From contig CANIJN010000027.1 of NCBI GenBank assembly GCA_947467625.1, positions 1 through 34,338 of the forward strand: a stretch of 34,338 nucleotides of DNA, given 5' to 3'. The DNA is from Opitutia bacterium (lineage in GTDB: Bacteria > Verrucomicrobiota > Verrucomicrobiia > Opitutales > Opitutaceae). Position 1 is the first letter of the stretch. The number at the start of each line of letters is the position of its first letter. Under the pieces are notes generated by a model. That model was not told the origin of the DNA and ran no database searches. It saw only the letters and a list, made by a program, of their open reading frames with translations. The position numbers and the translations under genes are program-made. Below, piece after piece: positions 16,916 through 23,450 of this stretch.

Positions 16916-17812
16916 TTAGCCGAAGCGACCGGAAACATACGCTTCGGTCTGGGCATTGGCAGGCTTGGTAAAGATGTCGCGGGTGTCGGCAAACTCGATG
17001 AGTTTACCGAGATAGAAAAATGCGGTTTTATCCGAGCAACGCGCCGCCTGCTGCATGTTGTGCGTCACGATGATGATCGTGAAGCGCGAGCGCAGCTCTT
17101 GGATCAGCTCCTCGACTTTGGCCGTCGCCACCGGATCGAGCGCGGAGCAGGGCTCGTCCATCAAGATCACTTCGGGCTCGACGGCGATGGCGCGGGCGAT
17201 GCACAGGCGTTGTTGTTGACCACCGGACAGTCCCAATCCGCTGGCCCCGAGACGATCCTTCACTTCGTCCCAGAGGGCGGCACCGCGCAGGGACTTCTCC
17301 ACGATCTCGTCGAGCTTCGCTGAGTCATTCATCCCCTGCAGCCGCAGACCAAAGGTGATGTTCTCGTAGATCGATTTGGGGAAGGGATTCGATTTCTGAA
17401 ACACCATGCCCACCCGCTTGCGCAGCTCGATCACATCGACGTCGGGCTGGTAGATGTCCACTCCATGGATCTTGATCGTGCCGCGAGCGACGCGCGTGCC
17501 GTCGATCAAGTCGTTCATCCGATTCAAGCACCGCAGGAGTGTGGATTTGCCGCAACCGGAAGGACCGATGAACGCGGTGACATTCTTTGCCTCGATCTTG
17601 AGGTTGATGTCGTGCAGCGCCTGCGACGTGTTGTAGAAAAAATCCAAGTGGGAAATATCCACGAGGGTTTTACCAATCGGCGCAGTCGAGGCACCGGGGC
17701 CGGCGGCCGATGGTACAAACGACGGCATGGGGCGAACGGAGGGTTTTTCCGCCGAGGACTTGGCGGGGGCGGAAGGAGGTGTGTCCATGAGAATGGGGGC
17801 GGCGATCACCAT
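16916..17812 (-). CDS. pstB: Phosphate ABC transporter ATP-binding protein
   Basis: The 298-residue protein has all ABC ATPase motifs: Walker [10 protein letters not shown] (83-91), Q-loop [18 protein letters not shown] typical of PstB, signature LSGGQQQR, Walker B VILMDEP and the switch His in [16 protein letters not shown]. The N-terminus carries about 45 extra low-complexity residues rich in Pro, Ala and Ser before the core starts at [13 protein letters not shown]; a second ATG at 17788 would shorten this only slightly. The ATG overlaps the pstA stop by seven bases, so translation is coupled. It powers phosphate import through PstC/PstA. Confidence 0.96.
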   Translation of the reverse strand: MVIAAPILMDTPPSAPAKSSAEKPSVRPMPSFVPSAAGPGASTAPIGKTLVDISHLDFFYNTSQALHDINLKIEAKNVTAFIGPSGCGKSTLLRCLNRMNDLIDGTRVARGTIKIHGVDIYQPDVDVIELRKRVGMVFQKSNPFPKSIYENITFGLRLQGMNDSAKLDEIVEKSLRGAALWDEVKDRLGASGLGLSGGQQQRLCIARAIAVEPEVILMDEPCSALDPVATAKVEELIQELRSRFTIIIVTHNMQQAARCSDKTAFFYLGKLIEFADTRDIFTKPANAQTEAYVSGRFG

Positions 17813-18849
17813 TTGTAGCGGCTGCGAAGCTTGTTGCGGAGAATGATCGAACTCGCGGCGATCAATGCCACGACCAAGAGGAAGACAAAGGCCGTGCCGT
17901 ATTGCACGCGCTCCGTGTATTCGTTCTGCGGAATCTTCGAGCTCACGACGTAAATATGATATGGCAGCGCCATCACGCCCTGAAGAAAGAAGTCGCCCGC
18001 TTTATCGACGTCCCACGGCAGCTTGTCGCGCACGACATACGCGGCGGTGAACATGATGGGCGCCGTTTCCCCCGCCACCCGCGCGATACCGAGGATCGAA
18101 GAGGTCAGAATTCCCGGCAGCGCATAGGGCACCACATTCAGTCGAATCGTCTGCCACTTCGTCGCCCCGAGTGCGAGGGACCCTTCGCGAAATCCCTTGG
18201 GCACCGCCTTCAGGGACTCTTCGCTGGCCGTGATCACCACCGGAAGCACCATAAACGCGAGCGTGAACCAGCCGGCGAGTAGCGAGACATGCCAGCCGAA
18301 AGATATCACGAACATGCCAAAACCAAAGAGGCCAAAAACGATCGAGGGCACCCCAGCCAAATTCAAAATAGCGAGCCTCACAAACCGGATAAACATACCG
18401 TCCCGCGCGTATTCGTTGAGGTAAATCGCCGCGCACACCCCGAGCACGAGTGCGATGGTCATCGAGCCTATCACCAACAGGACGGTCCCCACGATACAGG
18501 GGAAAATCCCGCCGGCCGAGTACACATAACTCTCGGACTTCACCTTGGCGGCCGCCGGATATTTTTCCTTGAAGGCGCGAAACTCACGGTCGCCCATCTC
18601 ATGTTTTTTTCCCTCGAATTCAAAAATGTAGAGCGATTCGGGCGCCTCCGTGAAAAAGGTCGTGTTAATAAACGGCGCCTCAGCCTTGAACACCGTGCCC
18701 GCGCCCTTGAAGAAGATCGTCCCGAACACGCCGAGACCGCACGCGAGCACGAGATAAGTCGCGGCACGAAACACCCAGAACGTCGCTCGTTCCGAGCGGC
18801 GGGCGGCGTTGGGTTGGCTCTGAAAAAGATGGGCGGCGGGCGCGCTCAT
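17806..18849 (-). CDS. pstA: Phosphate ABC transporter permease PstA
   Basis: The 347-residue membrane protein has six predicted spans and the permease coupling motif [46 protein letters not shown] is a PstA hallmark. It is about 50 residues longer than the E. coli protein. The extra length lies between the first and second spans (about residues 55-112: [24 protein letters not shown]... [11 protein letters not shown]) and should face the periplasm. It begins three bases after the pstC stop and overlaps pstB. Confidence 0.95.
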   Translation of the reverse strand: MSAPAAHLFQSQPNAARRSERATFWVFRAATYLVLACGLGVFGTIFFKGAGTVFKAEAPFINTTFFTEAPESLYIFEFEGKKHEMGDREFRAFKEKYPAAAKVKSESYVYSAGGIFPCIVGTVLLVIGSMTIALVLGVCAAIYLNEYARDGMFIRFVRLAILNLAGVPSIVFGLFGFGMFVISFGWHVSLLAGWFTLAFMVLPVVITASEESLKAVPKGFREGSLALGATKWQTIRLNVVPYALPGILTSSILGIARVAGETAPIMFTAAYVVRDKLPWDVDKAGDFFLQGVMALPYHIYVVSSKIPQNEYTERVQYGTAFVFLLVVALIAASSIILRNKLRSRYKW

Positions 18850-18852
18850 AGT

Positions 18853-20466
18853 TCAGCCGATGGAAATCCGATACTTGCGGACGATTTTTTGCGCCGCGTA
18901 GTTAATGATCAGCGAGAGGACGAACAGCACGAGACCCACCACGAAGAGTGCTCGATAGTGGATACTGCCCCGCACCACCTCACCCATTTCCTGGGCGATG
19001 ATACCTGTCATGGTGTGCACCGGTTGCGTCACCACCGAAAGGCCGTCCGTAAAATCAGGAATGGCGATCCGGTTGCCTGCACAGAGTAGCACCACCATGG
19101 TCTCGCCGACCACTCGTCCCAGACCCAAGAGCACGGCGGAAATAATGCCGGAAAGCGATGCGGGCACGATGATCCTCACGATGGTCTGCAAACGAGAGGC
19201 TCCCAGCGCAAATGACGCCTCTTTCAGAGCCCGCGGCACGTTGTTCAGGGCATCTTCGGCGAGCGTGAAAATCGTCGGCACCGCGATGAGCGCGAGCAGA
19301 CAGCCGGCGGTGAGAATGTTCAACCGCTCGCTGTAGGGGAAGCCCGGCACCCACGACAACCAAGAGAACTGCGAGAGTGCCCGGAGCGCCTGACCGAGGA
19401 CGGCGATCCCGAAAAACCCCAGTACCACCGAGGGAATCGCCGAGATAAATTCGATACAGGGCTTGATGACGCGTTGTTCCCGCAACGACGCGATTTGGTT
19501 GATGTAAATCGCTGCGCCCACGCCCAACGGCACAGCCAAGGTCAAGGCCACGATCGAGACCATCAGCGAGCCAATGAACAGCGGGATCACGCCATACCAA
19601 TCCTGCCAGAAACTCGCCGTGAGCCACTGCCGGCCAAACACAAATGACGAGACGGTCTTCCACGCGGGAATGGGCAGCGTGTAGTCCCACGTCTCCAAGC
19701 TGCGCTCGACGGACGGCAAACGTGCGAGGTAGTCGCGCGTCAATTGTTTCAGTCGCTCCATCCGCGCGACGAGTTCCGGCGTCGGCGGCACGGGCGCTCC
19801 TTCCAGACTCGCCGTCAAGGCTCGGCTAAACTCCCGATTGGCCTCCTTAAAAGCCGGCAGCGTCGCTAGCAGCGGTTTCAACTCCGCCGCAAAATCCGTT
19901 TCCTCGATTTTGACCGCGGCCGCCTCGGCGGTTTTACCTTCGGCCAGCAACTGCGCACGCTCTTCTTTTTTGTCTCCGGTAACAATGAACTTGGTTTTGA
20001 TCGCAGTCGCTTGCTCGGTAAGGTCCGACAATAGGCTTCGCACGGGATCGACTGTGCTGGAAAACGTGTCGGAAAATTTGTCAAAGTTCGCGAGCGCCGC
20101 GTTGGCCTCGTCGAGCGACAGCTTCCGTCCTTCGGTCAACGCAGTGAGCTGCCGCAGCCGCAAATCGGAAAGGTAGCGGGTGAGGGCGGTGTGATCGTCC
20201 ACCTCGGTGCGGATGAAATCCACATATTCCAGACCAGCCTGTCGGTAAACCTGCAGACTCTGACGGTTTTGGGCGAAAAAACCTAACCCTTCCTGCATCA
20301 GAAAAAAGGTGATGAGGGTCAGCACCACGATAGCCACGACCGCATTGCCCCCGAAAAAGGCCTTGATCGTATCATCCACCGTCAACCCAAGCAGACGCAG
20401 TCGCTTCTTTTGGATCGCGAATCCGGCGGGTGCGGCGGGAGCCGCTATGGTGGTTGGCTCGCTCAT
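18853..20466 (-). CDS. pstC: Phosphate ABC transporter permease PstC with extended periplasmic domain
   Basis: The protein is 537 residues from the ATG at 20466 (MSEPTTIAAP); the frame continues to 20550 but without features. The first span is near residues 40-60. The permease core begins near residue 300 with IPLFIGSLMVSIVALTLAVPLGVGAAIYI and carries the coupling motif RALKEASFALGASRLQTIVRIIVPASLSGI and GLGRVVGETMVVLLCAGN. Between them is a mostly helical, charged stretch of about 220 residues (TALTEGRKLSLDEANAALAN and similar). E. coli PstC (319 residues) has no such insert. It should be periplasmic, where PstS docks. A PhoB-like site lies about 50 bp upstream. Confidence 0.94.
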   Translation of the reverse strand: MSEPTTIAAPAAPAGFAIQKKRLRLLGLTVDDTIKAFFGGNAVVAIVVLTLITFFLMQEGLGFFAQNRQSLQVYRQAGLEYVDFIRTEVDDHTALTRYLSDLRLRQLTALTEGRKLSLDEANAALANFDKFSDTFSSTVDPVRSLLSDLTEQATAIKTKFIVTGDKKEERAQLLAEGKTAEAAAVKIEETDFAAELKPLLATLPAFKEANREFSRALTASLEGAPVPPTPELVARMERLKQLTRDYLARLPSVERSLETWDYTLPIPAWKTVSSFVFGRQWLTASFWQDWYGVIPLFIGSLMVSIVALTLAVPLGVGAAIYINQIASLREQRVIKPCIEFISAIPSVVLGFFGIAVLGQALRALSQFSWLSWVPGFPYSERLNILTAGCLLALIAVPTIFTLAEDALNNVPRALKEASFALGASRLQTIVRIIVPASLSGIISAVLLGLGRVVGETMVVLLCAGNRIAIPDFTDGLSVVTQPVHTMTGIIAQEMGEVVRGSIHYRALFVVGLVLFVLSLIINYAAQKIVRKYRISIG

Positions 20467-20507
20467 GCGTTCGCGTACGAAGACGCCGAGGGCGCCACGT
20501 TTCGTCA

Positions 20508-20536
20508 AGCGACGTGCTGTTACAATCCCGTGACGC
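20508..20536 (-). promoter_or_regulatory. Candidate Pho box upstream of pstC
   Basis: Read on the minus strand, GCGTCAC (20536-20530), TTGTAAC (20525-20519) and CGTCGCT (20514-20508) start exactly 11 bases apart. PhoB binds 7-bp repeats spaced by 4 bp in this way. The site ends about 41 bases before the pstC ATG and would give the pstCAB-phoU-phoBR genes their own phosphate-responsive promoter downstream of the pstS terminator. I see no convincing -10 element, so confidence is moderate. Confidence 0.5.
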
Positions 20537-20680
20537 CTGGGTAAGCTCAACTGCGCCCCGCCCGCCCCGCTTTTCTACACCCGGGCGCTCAACTACTTGC
20601 TCAGCGGCCTCGCAAGCATTGCCCCGTGCCACGCACCGTTCGACAGCCCCCGTCATTCACCCTCGGAAAGGCACGCAGGC

Positions 20681-20996
20681 GTGCCGATTGCCACACCGGC
20701 CCCCATCTTTTTTCCGATCACTCCCCCGCCACTGAATCGGCCTGTTTCCCGGCTCGCCTCCTCCTCGGGGCAGACGATCACTCCACCCGCAGAGCTCGCC
20801 GTCTAGCTGATCGAGCCGTTTTACGCCGTGCTCAGCACGCGGCTGGCCATGCTGACCCAGCAAATCTATGGCGATCGTCGAAGCCCGCACCGCGCTGCGG
20901 AAAGCGACCCGTGAAAAAATCGACACCAGCACCGCTGCCATCGCCCAAAAGATTCAGACAATGATTTGCCGGGTAGCCGCGAGCGCCAGCGAGTAG
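20681..20996 (+). pseudogene. Eroded small gene of unknown function
   Basis: A GTG at 20681 opens a frame reading PIATPAPIFFPITPPPLNRP and then TITPPAELAV, which is broken by TAG at 20804-20806. The same frame continues as LIEPFYAVLSTRLAMLTQQI. Near 20868 sensible coding shifts by one base into AIVEARTALRKATREKIDTS and AAIAQKIQTMI, ending at 20994-20996. The pieces look like one protein of about 95-100 residues damaged by one nonsense change and one single-base indel. It runs opposite to the pst genes, between the pstS terminator and pstC. I do not recognise the family. The rest of the 20551-21068 gap holds only the inverted repeat, the candidate Pho box and no gene I can support. Confidence 0.4.
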
Positions 20997-21029
20997 TAAA
21001 CCGGCCACCCGTTGGCGCTCGCGGCTACC
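20972..21029. repeat. 17-bp perfect inverted repeat, REP-like
   Basis: GGTAGCCGCGAGCGCCA at 20972-20988 is perfectly complementary to 21013-21029, with further pairing inside the 24-base loop. No T-tract follows on either strand, so it is not a simple terminator. It lies in the non-coding gap downstream of pstS and overlaps the end of the eroded gene. It resembles a repetitive extragenic palindrome, but only one copy is present in this window. Confidence 0.5.
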
Positions 21030-21068
21030 GAAAAGTCCAGAGTTCAAAGGACGTTGGTATCACCTGAC

Positions 21069-21099
21069 AAAAAAAAGCGCGCCGGAAATCCGGCGCGCT
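21069..21099 (-). terminator. Rho-independent terminator after pstS
   Basis: On the minus strand a 10-bp perfect GC-rich stem (AGCGCGCCGG at one side, its complement at the other) with a four-base loop is followed directly by eight T residues. It lies about 25 bases after the pstS stop. It should end the porin-pstS transcript and separate it from the pstC operon, so pstS can be made in excess over the membrane components. Confidence 0.9.
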
Positions 21100-21124
21100 G
21101 TGCACTCATCGTTAAAATCAAACC

Positions 21125-21934
21125 TCAGCGGATCGAGACAAAGCCGATCTTCTCGGCAATCTTCTGACCAGCGTCACTGAGGGTAAATTCGAGAAACTTT
21201 GCCGCCTCACCGGAGGCCTCACCGTTGGTGTAGTAGAACGTCGGCCGGGCGTAGGGATAAGACTTGTCCTGCACCGTTTTCTTCGTCGGGAGGATGCCGT
21301 CAATGGACACGACTTTGATTCCCTCGGCTTGAATATAGGCGAGCCCCACGTAACCGATGCCCGACGGATTCTTGGCCGTCTCGGCCGCGATCTGCTCATT
21401 GCCCGCCATCTTCTGTGAGGACGTGGCGTAGTCGCGTTTGTTCATCGCGAGATCCTTCCAGTCAGAGTAGGTGCCGGACGACGTGTTGCGCGTGTAGATG
21501 GAGATCTTGCCGGGCTTACCACCGACCGCGGACCAATCGGTGATGTCACCGGCGAAGATCTGCTCCACCTGTTTCTTCGACAGCTTAGCGATCGGGCTGT
21601 TGGCATTCACGACGACGGCCATGCCGTCGTAGGCGACGATGATGGGCTTCAGCGTAACTCCCTTGGCGCTCGCCGCTGACATTTCAGTGGGTTTCGCGCG
21701 GCGCGAGCTCATGCCGAGTTGGGCGGTGCCGTCGATCACGGCGGCAATGCCGGTCGTGGATCCTTCAGCGGCGATTTCAAAAGAAACGCCGGGGTGCTTC
21801 GCCTTGTATTCTTCAGCGAGCGTTGGGACGAGCTTGGCACCCAAGGTGTCGGACCCCTTGATGACGAGTTTGGTGTCGGCGCGGACGCCGGTGGCGGCGA
21901 TCGCCGCAACGAGGAGGAGGAGAGCTTTATTCAT
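21125..21934 (-). CDS. pstS: Periplasmic phosphate-binding protein
   Basis: The 269-residue protein has a signal peptide (MNKALLLLVAAIAATGVRA) and the typical phosphate contacts: KGSDTLG, EGSTTGIAAVIDG, MSSRRAKPTE and RNTSSGTYSDW. The C-terminal half contains PSGIGYVGLAY and PYARPTFYYTNG, usual for the shorter PstS type. It captures phosphate in the periplasm for PstC/PstA/PstB. It lies 30 bp downstream of the porin gene on the same strand and is followed by a strong terminator, so porin and PstS form a bicistronic unit driven from the Pho box near 23300. Confidence 0.96.
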   Translation of the reverse strand: MNKALLLLVAAIAATGVRADTKLVIKGSDTLGAKLVPTLAEEYKAKHPGVSFEIAAEGSTTGIAAVIDGTAQLGMSSRRAKPTEMSAASAKGVTLKPIIVAYDGMAVVVNANSPIAKLSKKQVEQIFAGDITDWSAVGGKPGKISIYTRNTSSGTYSDWKDLAMNKRDYATSSQKMAGNEQIAAETAKNPSGIGYVGLAYIQAEGIKVVSIDGILPTKKTVQDKSYPYARPTFYYTNGEASGEAAKFLEFTLSDAGQKIAEKIGFVSIR

Positions 21935-21964
21935 GGGAAACGGAATTGATTTTTTGGATCTGAC

Positions 21965-23236
21965 TTAGAACTGAAGCTGCATTTGGGAGCGGACGCCAAT
22001 GACCTTGGCTTCGGCTGGTGCGCCCGTGAGGGTTTCCTTGGTCTTGCCCGAGACGAGACCGAGTTGGAGCTTCAGGTCGTTGCCCCGGAGGTAATAGTTC
22101 CCACCGAAATACCACTCTTCGGATTTGTTCATCGTACCACCGTTCGGCGAGGAACGGATCACGTCGGAGAGCGTCACGCCACGACGGTCGGAGTTAAGCC
22201 CGGCATAGCGCACGACGAGTTCGATCGTGTCCGTCAGGAGGAGAGACGGCTGAAGATAGAAACCCGTGGGCGTGGCATCGGTCGTGGCATTGAATCCACG
22301 ATCAACTTTGGCCGTGAGATATTCGCCCATTAAGCTGAAGCGGCCCGCGGTGAGATTGGCGTAGAGCGAATGGATGCGGAGGTTGAAACCTTTGCCGAAG
22401 TTGGTCGTGCCCGAGCCGCCCTGGTCGGGCAGATAGCCCGTGCCGGCGCCCACGATCCACGTGCCGTTGTTGGCGAGTTTACCGGTGAAACCGAAATTGG
22501 CCCACAGCGCGGGACGATTGGTGGTGTTGTCACCGGTAGCCGAGGCCGCAGTGAAGCTCTCGCCGCGCTCTGGCGTGGTCACCGCGGCGCTGTAAACAAT
22601 GCCGTTGGTCTGGGAGAGTTCCTTCTTGCCGTCGAGGAAGGCGCCGATGCGGTAGCTCGCGGCACCGAGGCGGCGGCCGTTGTTAGACTCGACGAAGTAG
22701 CGCGTGACCGACGAGCGCTCGATCGAGCGGATATCGCCGCTGGAGCCGCGCTCTTCCGCCGCGAGGTTGACCTTGCGCAGGCCGAAATTAAACGCGAGGT
22801 CCGGGGTCGGCTTCCACTCGATGATCGCGTCATCGTAGCTGCCGCCGGCAAGATCGTAGGTCATCGTGGCGCCCCAATTGCCGCCGACGCCCGCCTTGAA
22901 CGTGATATACATGCGGCGGAGAAACGCGTGGTCGGTCGCGACCGGTCCGGCCGCCGTCGAGTTTTTGATGTCCGTGTCGAGGCTAGCGTATTGCACCTGC
23001 ATGCGCATGCCGACGCTGAGGCGATCGGTCGCTTTACCGCCGCCCACGGCCTTGGCTGGAATGGTGTTTTGATCCCGGACGAGATCAGCACGAAGATCTT
23101 CAGCCTCCTGATTGGTAAGAATACCCTTGCGGATGAGCGCATCAAGGAGAGGGCCGCTGTCCTGTGCGAGCACCGCTGAAGCGGACAAGAGCACGCCGCC
23201 GATTGCGGCGAGGTATTTAGATTTGAGTTTAGCCAT
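21965..23236 (-). CDS. OprO/OprP-like phosphate-selective porin
   Basis: The protein is 423 residues from the ATG at 23236. The frame extends to 23419, but that part covers the promoter region. It has a signal peptide (KYLAAIGGVLLSASAVLAQ), then a short helical segment (LLDALIRKGILTNQEAEDLRADL) common in porins of the O/P family, then a barrel with AFLRRMYITFKAGVGGNWGATMTYD and a C-terminus ending in Phe (SQMQLQF). These porins form outer-membrane trimers that pass phosphate or polyphosphate. Its place directly upstream of pstS and behind a Pho box supports a phosphate role; the exact selectivity is not visible from sequence. Confidence 0.88.
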   Translation of the reverse strand: MAKLKSKYLAAIGGVLLSASAVLAQDSGPLLDALIRKGILTNQEAEDLRADLVRDQNTIPAKAVGGGKATDRLSVGMRMQVQYASLDTDIKNSTAAGPVATDHAFLRRMYITFKAGVGGNWGATMTYDLAGGSYDDAIIEWKPTPDLAFNFGLRKVNLAAEERGSSGDIRSIERSSVTRYFVESNNGRRLGAASYRIGAFLDGKKELSQTNGIVYSAAVTTPERGESFTAASATGDNTTNRPALWANFGFTGKLANNGTWIVGAGTGYLPDQGGSGTTNFGKGFNLRIHSLYANLTAGRFSLMGEYLTAKVDRGFNATTDATPTGFYLQPSLLLTDTIELVVRYAGLNSDRRGVTLSDVIRSSPNGGTMNKSEEWYFGGNYYLRGNDLKLQLGLVSGKTKETLTGAPAEAKVIGVRSQMQLQF

Positions 23237-23275
23237 GGTAGGTTGCTTTACGTCGGAGGGTTTTGTGACGTGTTC

Positions 23276-23281
23276 ATCATA
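23276..23281 (-). promoter_or_regulatory. -10 element of the porin-pstS promoter
   Basis: On the minus strand TATGAT matches the bacterial -10 consensus at five of six positions. Ten bases separate it from the end of the Pho-box repeats at 23292, the spacing seen in E. coli PhoB-dependent promoters, where the Pho box replaces the -35 element. It lies 40 bp upstream of the porin ATG. Confidence 0.6.
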
Positions 23282-23291
23282 GGAGCCAATT

Positions 23292-23320
23292 GTTACGAAC
23301 AGATGGCGAAACGGTGACAA
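23292..23320 (-). promoter_or_regulatory. Candidate Pho box for porin-pstS
   Basis: On the minus strand the 7-mers TTGTCAC (23320-23314), TCGCCAT (23309-23303) and TCGTAAC (23298-23292) begin exactly 11 bases apart. The first is close to the PhoB half-site consensus and the others are degenerate. Position relative to the TATGAT at 23281-23276 is as expected for an activator that contacts RNA polymerase at the -35 region. Confidence 0.65.
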
Positions 23321-23379
23321 ATGCGCAAAGAGCGGCCCGTGCTTCGGTGGAAATTCCGCATCACCACGGAAACGAGCAG

Positions 23380-23419
23380 CCTTCACTGATTCGTCACTCA
23401 CCCGACGCCGTTTTGTCAC
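23380..23419 (+). promoter_or_regulatory. Candidate four-repeat Pho box for the receptor/phosphatase cluster
   Basis: Four 7-mers, CCTTCAC (23380), TCGTCAC (23391), CCGACGC (23402) and TTGTCAC (23413), start at exact 11-bp intervals with 4-bp spacers. Two are near-perfect PhoB half sites. The last ends 31 bases before the receptor ATG; a weak -10-like CATGTT lies at 23433-23438. It points away from the porin site at 23292-23320, so the gap is a divergent PhoB-controlled promoter region. Confidence 0.7.
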
Positions 23420-23450
23420 TCAAGCGTGGGAACATGTTAGTTTTACCACC

